Shown here piece after piece: positions 41,108-46,225 of a DNA stretch of 46,225 bases; the stretch's first letter is position 1; each line of letters begins with the position of its first letter. Location: assembly GCA_900314655.1 (NCBI GenBank), contig OMWC01000029.1, positions 1 through 46,225 on the forward strand, in the 5' to 3' direction. Made by a program: the position numbers and the translations under genes. The DNA comes from an uncultured Prevotellaceae bacterium. GTDB taxonomy: Bacteria > Bacteroidota > Bacteroidia > Bacteroidales > Bacteroidaceae. The notes under the pieces are model-generated. The model was not told the origin of the DNA. It saw only the letters and a program-made list of their open reading frames with translations, and did not search any database.

Positions 41108-42354
41108 TCTGCTCTCAATGCTTCAATGGGACGGATGCGTGCGGCCTTCAATGCCGGGATGAGGCCTGCCAGGGTTCCTGCTATGACCATTACCATCGTG
41201 GCTTCGATACACACGTCGATACCCACCGTCGGGTTTACAAACATCGTTGTCTGGAAGAGTCCCGTGTCAATGACGTCATGGCCCAACGTGGCATCCATAT
41301 ATTCGTTGGCTGCTACGCCGAGTACCATTCCGATATAACCGAAGAATGTGGTGATGATAACACTCTCCACGATGATAAGTTTCAGGATTGACCACGGCTT
41401 GGCACCGATGGCTTTGCGGATTCCGAACTCACGGGTGCGCTCTTTCACGGTGATAAGCATGATGTTCGATACGCCCACGATGCCGCTCAATAGTGTGAAG
41501 AGTCCCACAATCCACAGGGCTGTGCGGATGATGTCCATACCTGTTTCCATCTGCAGACTCTGCGTAAAGCGGTTCCATATCCAGAGTGCGCTTTCATCGT
41601 CGGCAGCCACCTGATGTTCCCTGTTCAACTTGATGCGATAGGCTTTCTCGAAATCCTCGTTGGCCTCCATGGTGGGCAGTCCGTGGAAAGAGAAGACGAT
41701 CCGCTCCGGCTGGTTGTTTTTGCCATAGACGGTTTCCAACGTGGAATAGGCCGTCATGGCATCGGCATTGCCGTTCTGCGATTCCTTGTAGATTCCCACC
41801 ACCTGAAAGGCGAAAGCCCCAACCTTGAGATGCTTGCCCACCAGCGAAGCCACATCGCGGGTCAGCTCCTTGGCCTGCTGGTCGCCCAGCACGAGCACCT
41901 TGCGTTTCTCTTTCAGGTCAATATTATTGATAAAACGGCCGTAGAGCATGTCTATCTTGTCTATCTGCTGATGATTGGGATAGACTCCACATAGCCGCGT
42001 GCTGATATAGTTCTCGCCCATGCTGATAACGGTCTGCTGCGAAACCCGAGCTCCCACCTCATCGACATGCTCCGCAAACTGTGTCTCTGTGATGCCGATG
42101 TCCTTATTCTTAAGCGGCACATAGCGGCCCTCTTTCATGCCCTTGTGAGGTTTCGAGGTAGTACCGCCGAAGACGGCCATCGAGTTTACGATGAAGCGGT
42201 CGTTGTTTTTCATCAGCGCATGAATGAGCCCATTGCCAGCCCCCAGTAGCACGATGAGCATGAAGATGCCCCATGCCACGGCGAAGCCCGTCAATGCGGT
42301 ACGCAACTTATTGCGCCTGGCCGTACTCCATATTTCGTTGATGATATCTCTCAT
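41104..42354 (-). CDS. ABC transporter permease, MacB/FtsX type (first)
   Basis: 416 aa. Same layout as the next gene: ALTGFAVAWGIFMLIVLLGAG, the periplasmic domain, VGLFTLLSGIVGVSNIMLITVKERTREFGIRKAIGAKP, and a final TM ending LAGLIPALKAARIRPIEALRAE. It overlaps the ATPase gene and the second permease gene by 4 nt each. Confidence 0.92.
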   Translation of the reverse strand: MRDIINEIWSTARRNKLRTALTGFAVAWGIFMLIVLLGAGNGLIHALMKNNDRFIVNSMAVFGGTTSKPHKGMKEGRYVPLKNKDIGITETQFAEHVDEVGARVSQQTVISMGENYISTRLCGVYPNHQQIDKIDMLYGRFINNIDLKEKRKVLVLGDQQAKELTRDVASLVGKHLKVGAFAFQVVGIYKESQNGNADAMTAYSTLETVYGKNNQPERIVFSFHGLPTMEANEDFEKAYRIKLNREHQVAADDESALWIWNRFTQSLQMETGMDIIRTALWIVGLFTLLSGIVGVSNIMLITVKERTREFGIRKAIGAKPWSILKLIIVESVIITTFFGYIGMVLGVAANEYMDATLGHDVIDTGLFQTTMFVNPTVGIDVCIEATMVMVIAGTLAGLIPALKAARIRPIEALRAE

Positions 42355-43076
42355 TTCATCATACCATTGATACCGAAGGGTGAAGCCTTATGGTCAAGAT
42401 TCTCCTCAATGTTCCCGATCAAGCCGTCCTTAATATGCACGATCTTATTCGTCTCGTTGGCCACGCCACTCTCATGAGTCACCACCACAATGGTCATACC
42501 TTCATCGCGGTTGAGTTCTTTCAGCAGTTGCATCACCTCCACCGAAGTCTTGGAGTCCAGAGCTCCCGTAGGTTCATCGGCCAGGATAATCTGCGGACGG
42601 GTAATCAGCGCACGGGCAATGGCCACACGCTGGCGCTGGCCTCCCGACAGTTCGTTCGGATAATGACCTGCCCAGTCGAGCAGTCCCAGGCGTTCCAGAT
42701 ATTCCAAAGCCATCTGGTGGCGCTTCCTGCGACTCACACCCTGATAGAAAAGCGGCAGTTCCACATTCTCTACGGCTGTCTTGAAACCAATCAGGTTGAA
42801 ACTCTGGAAGATGAAGCCTATCATGCGGTTGCGGTATTCAGCGGCACGCGTCTCACTCAAATCCTTGATGAGCGTACCGGCCAGCTGGTATTCTCCCTCG
42901 TCGTAGTTGTCCAGAATGCCGAGAATATTCAGCAACGTGGATTTGCCGGAGCCCGAAGCACCCATGATGCTCACGAACTCCCCTTCCTCTATGTCGAGCG
43001 AGATACCTTTCAACACGTGCAGCGGCTGAGCGCCCTGATAGGTCTTATGGATATCCCGCAAATGAATCATACTCAT
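42351..43076 (-). CDS. ABC transporter ATPase (MacB/LolD type)
   Basis: 241 aa (an ATG at 43070 would remove two residues). Walker A GASGSGKST, Q-loop FQSFNL, signature LSGGQRQRVAIARAL, Walker B IILADEPTGALD, H-loop VVVTHE. It powers the two permeases. It is the first gene of the exporter unit ATPase-permease-permease-adaptor-TSCPD. The exporter's cargo is unknown; MacAB-type pumps move macrolides, peptides or lipoproteins. Confidence 0.93.
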   Translation of the reverse strand: MSMIHLRDIHKTYQGAQPLHVLKGISLDIEEGEFVSIMGASGSGKSTLLNILGILDNYDEGEYQLAGTLIKDLSETRAAEYRNRMIGFIFQSFNLIGFKTAVENVELPLFYQGVSRRKRHQMALEYLERLGLLDWAGHYPNELSGGQRQRVAIARALITRPQIILADEPTGALDSKTSVEVMQLLKELNRDEGMTIVVVTHESGVANETNKIVHIKDGLIGNIEENLDHKASPFGINGMMK

Positions 43077-43081
43077 ATTTT

Positions 43082-43116
43082 AAGTTTCAGGTTCCAAGTT
43101 TCAAGTTTCAAGTTTC
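43082..43116. repeat. Heptanucleotide array AAGTTTC, five units
   Basis: AAGTTTC, AGGTTCC, AAGTTTC, AAGTTTC, AAGTTTC, between the murQ end and the ABC ATPase start. Confidence 0.65.
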
Positions 43117-43132
43117 AAATGTAATCATAACT

Positions 43133-43936
43133 CTACATTCTACATTCAAGAACCGCTTTCACCGTGCCATATTGCAGCAGCAATTGCCGGGCCTTCTCCT
43201 CAGTAATATTCAGTCTTTCCATCAACATACGAATACTGCGCTCCGTCAGTTTTCGGTTGGTGGGCTGCAAGTTGACCATCCGATTGCCCTCCACACGCCC
43301 CAGCTTAATCATCAAAGTCGTTGACAGCATGTTGAGCACGAGTTTGGTGGCAGTGCCTGACTTCATACGGGAACTGCCCGTGACATATTCCGGACCAACC
43401 ACCGTCACCACGGCTATATCCGCCAATTGCGTCACAGGAGAGTCGGGATTGCTCGTGATGCAGGCCGTAAACAATCCATGATTCCGAGCCTCTTTCAATG
43501 CCCCAACCACATAAGGCGTAGTACCTGAAGCGGCAATGCCTATCACCGTGTCGTTCACGTCAGGATGATACGGCAGCAAGTCGTTCCAACCAGCCTCCTC
43601 GATGTCTTCAGCCTTTTCCACGGCTGTACGCAAGGCTTTGTCGCCACCGGCTATCACCGCAATAAAGACATCCCGCAGTCCGTAGGTGGGTGGAATCTCT
43701 GAAGCATCCAGCACGCCTAAACGCCCGCTGGTGCCGGCACCCACATAAAACACCCGGCCACCCGACTTCATCCGCGGAAAGATACTATCCACCAGGCATT
43801 CCACCTGCGGAATAGACTCCTTCACGGCCGTTGCCACCCGCTGATCCTCACGGTTCATCTCAACGAGAATCTCCGACGTGGATTTTCGTTCCAAGTGGTC
43901 ATAGAGAGATGCCTCTTCCGTAATCTTCCTAAACAT
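43133..43936 (-). CDS. murQ: N-acetylmuramic acid 6-phosphate etherase
   Basis: 267 aa. Cleaves the lactyl ether of MurNAc-6-P to GlcNAc-6-P and D-lactate in peptidoglycan recycling. SIS-domain features: FYVGAGTSGRLGVLDASEIPPTYG, VIGIAASGTTPYVVGAL, GPEYVTGSSRMKSGTATKLVLNML, then VNLQPTNRKLTERSIRML. Somewhat shorter at the N-terminus than E. coli MurQ (about 300 aa), as I recall for Bacteroidota forms. It lies 39 nt after the ZIP gene. Confidence 0.94.
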   Translation of the reverse strand: MFRKITEEASLYDHLERKSTSEILVEMNREDQRVATAVKESIPQVECLVDSIFPRMKSGGRVFYVGAGTSGRLGVLDASEIPPTYGLRDVFIAVIAGGDKALRTAVEKAEDIEEAGWNDLLPYHPDVNDTVIGIAASGTTPYVVGALKEARNHGLFTACITSNPDSPVTQLADIAVVTVVGPEYVTGSSRMKSGTATKLVLNMLSTTLMIKLGRVEGNRMVNLQPTNRKLTERSIRMLMERLNITEEKARQLLLQYGTVKAVLECRM

Positions 43937-43975
43937 TTTTCCAGACCCTCACCTTTATTTCTTAATCCGTCATCC

Positions 43976-44755
43976 TTACCCCAACACCACATCCAGCACC
44001 ATCATCAGCGCAAAGCCCACGGCAAAGCCGATGGTGCCCAGATTGCTATGCGCGCCCTCGGCACTCTCGGGGATAAGTTCTTCGATGACCACATACATCA
44101 TGGCTCCGGCAGCAAACGAAAGCATATAGGGAAGAATCGGAGTCATAAACCCAGCCAGCAGAATAACCAACAATCCCCCGATAGGCTCCACCACGCCGCT
44201 CAGTGCCCCAATCACAAACGAGCGCCAGCGCGAATTGCCCTCCGCCCGCATAGGCATCGAGATGATGGCACCCTCAGGAACGTTCTGGATGGCAATACCC
44301 AGCGAGAGTGCCAGGGCCGAAGCCGCCGTGATACCCGTGCCGGCCTGCAGCGCACCAGCCAATACCACGCCCACGGCCATACCTTCGGGCAGGTTATGAA
44401 GCGTCACGGCCAGCGTGAGCATCGCCGTGCGCGAAAGTCGCGAACGGGGACCTTCAGGATGGTCATCGCCCAAATGGAGGTGAGGTGTGATATAGTCGAG
44501 ACAGAGCAGAAAACCCATACCCAGCAGGAAACCCACCGCGGCAGGTACCACCGCCATCTGTCCAGCATCCTCCTGCATCTCCATACTCGGAATGAGCAGC
44601 GACCACACCGAGGCCGCCACCATTACTCCCGAAGCAAAGCCCAGCAGCCACTTCTGCAGCCGCTGAGGCATCTCCTTGCGCATCAGAAACACGAAGCCGG
44701 AACCCACCACCGTGCCCATCAGCGGGATGAGCAATCCTAAAGCAATTCCATTCAT
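43976..44755 (-). CDS. ZIP-family metal transporter
   Basis: 259 aa from the ATG at 44755. Seven or eight TM segments; a His-rich loop (YITPHLHLGDDH); metal-site helices with HNLPEGMAVGV (TM4) and QNVPEGAIISMP (TM5), plus GVVEPIGGLL. Resembles the ZupT/GufA group that imports zinc or other divalent metals. The -7 box TACTTTTG (44761-44768) lies 5 nt from the ATG, so the mRNA is probably leaderless. Confidence 0.9.
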   Translation of the reverse strand: MNGIALGLLIPLMGTVVGSGFVFLMRKEMPQRLQKWLLGFASGVMVAASVWSLLIPSMEMQEDAGQMAVVPAAVGFLLGMGFLLCLDYITPHLHLGDDHPEGPRSRLSRTAMLTLAVTLHNLPEGMAVGVVLAGALQAGTGITAASALALSLGIAIQNVPEGAIISMPMRAEGNSRWRSFVIGALSGVVEPIGGLLVILLAGFMTPILPYMLSFAAGAMMYVVIEELIPESAEGAHSNLGTIGFAVGFALMMVLDVVLG

Positions 44756-44760
44756 AGCCG

Positions 44761-44768
44761 CAAAAGTA
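44761..44768 (-). promoter_or_regulatory. -7 box TACTTTTG of the ZIP gene
   Basis: The reverse complement is TACTTTTG, 5 nt before the ATG. Confidence 0.5.
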
Positions 44769-44809
44769 AGCATTTTCAGCCACGCTGCAAAATAAATTAC
44801 ATTTTTTAA

Positions 44810-45826
44810 TTAACGGAAATCCAACTGTGTTCCGTCGGCCGTCACCTTCAGTCTTACCCGGCAACCCTCCACCAGCGGATAGTTCTTGCCGCTGTGATGA
44901 CCGATGGGAAAGTCGTAACACACCGGAACGTCATAGCCTTTCAGGTATTCGTGAAGCATGTCGTACATGGTCTCGAAACCGCATTCTCCCTCCTTGTATT
45001 TCGAGAAATGCCCCACCACGATGCCCTTCAGCCGCGGCAGCACACCCCTGATCTCTATCTGGTGGAGCATACGGTCCACCTTGCTCATCCCTTCCCCCGT
45101 ATCTTCGATGAAAAGAATCAGCCCCATCCCCGAACTAGGTTCGCCTACCCGTAGCCCTTCGTCAGCACGGTTCAGGAAATCATAGTCGGAACCCGCCAGT
45201 CCGCAGAACACGCTCATATTGCCGCCCACAAGTATTCCCGTGGCCTCACCCGTCTGATCCAGCCGATGATGAGCCACCGAATACACGGGTAACCGCCCTT
45301 GCAGTATCTGCCTCATGGCAACAATAACCGGATCATCCTCATGCCGCGCTGCGATGCCCTCGCACATCGTGCCGTGGATACTCATCACGCCTGCCGAAAC
45401 CGCCGCACTATGAAGTGCCGTGGCATCACTAAAGCCGATAATCCATTTGGGATGACTGGCAAACTCCTGCAATGGGATTCGCTGCAACACCTGCACGGCT
45501 CCGTCGCCACCACGGCTGCACATGATGGCTTTCACCGTAGAATCCCTGAGCGCCCAAAGCAAATCTTCAGCCCGTTCTTCGGCCGTGCCCGCAAAACCAT
45601 GCCAGCTATTCATCGCATGTCTGCCCACTACAGGCACATATCCCCAACGGCGCAGTGCATCACATCCCCGTTCCACCACCTCTTTCGAAGGTGTGCTCGA
45701 CGGCGAAATAATGGCTATCGTATCGCCTGCCTTCAACGCCTTCGGCATCTGCAGGGGCTCTTGTGCCCTACCGCCCATCAAGCCCAAGCCCGCAATCAGC
45801 ACCATAAAGAATACCTTTTTTCTCAT
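44810..45826 (-). CDS. LD-carboxypeptidase (S66 family), secreted
   Basis: 338 aa from MRKKVFFMVLIAGLG. Signal-peptide-like N-terminus, then the S66 domain: IAIISPSSTPSKE, IMCSRGGDGAVQVL, nucleophile Ser133 in IIGFSDATALHSA, Glu241 in LFIEDTGEG, and the His in DFPIGHHSGKNYPL (310). It removes the terminal D-Ala from muropeptide tetrapeptides. With murQ nearby this suggests cell-wall recycling; an exported form would act on peptidoglycan fragments in the periplasm. Start chosen from the -7 box at 45834-45841, 7 nt upstream. Confidence 0.9.
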   Translation of the reverse strand: MRKKVFFMVLIAGLGLMGGRAQEPLQMPKALKAGDTIAIISPSSTPSKEVVERGCDALRRWGYVPVVGRHAMNSWHGFAGTAEERAEDLLWALRDSTVKAIMCSRGGDGAVQVLQRIPLQEFASHPKWIIGFSDATALHSAAVSAGVMSIHGTMCEGIAARHEDDPVIVAMRQILQGRLPVYSVAHHRLDQTGEATGILVGGNMSVFCGLAGSDYDFLNRADEGLRVGEPSSGMGLILFIEDTGEGMSKVDRMLHQIEIRGVLPRLKGIVVGHFSKYKEGECGFETMYDMLHEYLKGYDVPVCYDFPIGHHSGKNYPLVEGCRVRLKVTADGTQLDFR

Positions 45827-45833
45827 ATCGGGA

Positions 45834-45841
45834 CAAAGATA
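45834..45841 (-). promoter_or_regulatory. -7 box TATCTTTG of the LD-carboxypeptidase gene
   Basis: The reverse complement is TATCTTTG, 7 nt before the ATG at 45826. Confidence 0.55.
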
Positions 45842-45916
45842 CATATTTTTATCTGAAACCAAACGAAGTCGTTGGAAGTTTACGGATTTTTCGCATATAT
45901 TGCACAGACATACTCA

Positions 45917-45950
45917 GTGAACAGGGGACTGTGATGTGAACCCCGTTCAC
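45917..45950. repeat. REP-like hairpin, family I
   Basis: GTGAACAGGGG (45917-45927) pairs with CCCCGTTCAC (45941-45950) apart from one bulged A. It matches the hairpins at 231-285 and 1036-1072 in sequence. Confidence 0.7.
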
Positions 45951-45962
45951 GTTTATCAAGTA

Positions 45963-46156
45963 GATTACGGGGTCGGTTCCCCGTTCACATAATACACGTA
46001 AGAAAAGTTTTCCCTGTTTTTGCTATCACTGCTATCACTAAAATTAGCAAATAATTGGTTTACAATAAGTTGCAGGAAAATTTTTAGTGGTAGCACAGGT
46101 GATAGCAGTGATAGCAAAACGCCTTCTGACTCGTCCTGAATAAGGTTGATGGTTAA
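45963..46156 (+). repeat. Composite repeat, copy C
   Basis: Hairpin ACGGGG/CCCCGT (45967-45972, 45979-45984), a 36-nt spacer, arms at 46021-46038 and 46099-46116 with exactly 60 nt between them, and a tail. Nearly identical to copy A over about 150 bp. 46157-46225 shows nothing I can name. Confidence 0.85.
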
Positions 46157-46225
46157 ACTAATATAATCCCGGTATAGGTTGTCAAGTTATTTCTCATACC
46201 TTCTTAATCCTGTAATCGGTTTACT

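Noticed and set aside
39842..41338. 498-codon open frame opposite the MacB-type permeases
   Set aside because: Low-complexity His/Gly-rich translation with no motifs; the permeases are clear.

Overview
The window looks like a chromosomal segment of a gut or rumen Bacteroidota, most likely Prevotellaceae. Many genes are preceded by the Bacteroidota -7 box TAnnTTTG, usually TATCTTTG, sometimes with a TTTG or TTGG -33 element 19-20 nt upstream, and I see no clear Shine-Dalgarno sequences. The gene content also fits: GH3, GH127, a SASA-type acetylesterase, a rhamnose mutarotase, outer-membrane barrels, S9/S41 peptidases and a MacB-type ABC exporter. I see no tRNA, rRNA or CRISPR array.

Layout. 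1-3379 is an accessory, repeat-rich stretch. It holds an AT-rich orphan lipoprotein bracketed by REP-like hairpins, an outer-membrane barrel gene, and a REP-associated transposase (RAYT) gene cut off by a composite repeat. That repeat recurs inverted at 3178-3355 and again at the right end of the window (45963-46156). 3380-13303 carries an acetylesterase, a DUF4359 protein, dipeptidase PepD, a secreted alpha/beta hydrolase, a TonB-C protein overlapping a membrane TPR/HTH regulator, a Nudix hydrolase and a GH3 lipoprotein. 13316-18296 (minus strand) carries ybeY, coaD, a DUF4252 protein, ruvB, a rhaM-type mutarotase and a GH127 beta-L-arabinofuranosidase. 18454-20163 is a two-gene cobalamin/C1 module. 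20218-26334 holds a barrel protein, threonine aldolase, an EamA transporter, a patatin with a C-terminal barrel and a small secreted protein. 26409-32700 is a minus-strand operon reading two GNAT paralogs, parE, a DUF559 nuclease, then an S41 protease. 32848-38669 has an SAM methyltransferase-like gene, an EEP-family nuclease/phosphatase, a prolyl oligopeptidase, a TM protein with a Pro/Ala tail and a TSCPD protein. 38678-45826 has the MacAB-like exporter, MurQ, a ZIP metal transporter and an LD-carboxypeptidase; MurQ and the LD-carboxypeptidase suggest peptidoglycan recycling.

The most striking signals are non-coding. (1) A DUF559 (Vsr-like fold) endonuclease gene lies between perfect 31-bp inverted repeats, each containing an 18-bp palindrome. 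The cassette abuts the parE stop codon and supplies the start codon and signal-peptide n-region of the downstream S41 protease. Related palindromes sit in-frame, in the same orientation and reading frame, inside a methyltransferase-like gene, and another lies in the GH127 leader. This may be a nuclease-linked palindromic repeat family, parallel to RAYT/REP. (2) Three copies of a composite repeat each contain an 18-bp inverted arm pair around exactly 60 nt. (3) Two large fold-back elements occur, at 21341-21472 and 35227-35319. (4) 6-, 7- and 8-nt tandem arrays sit at many gene junctions; some carry the actual stop or start codons, and two end exactly 9 nt before a TATCTTTG box.
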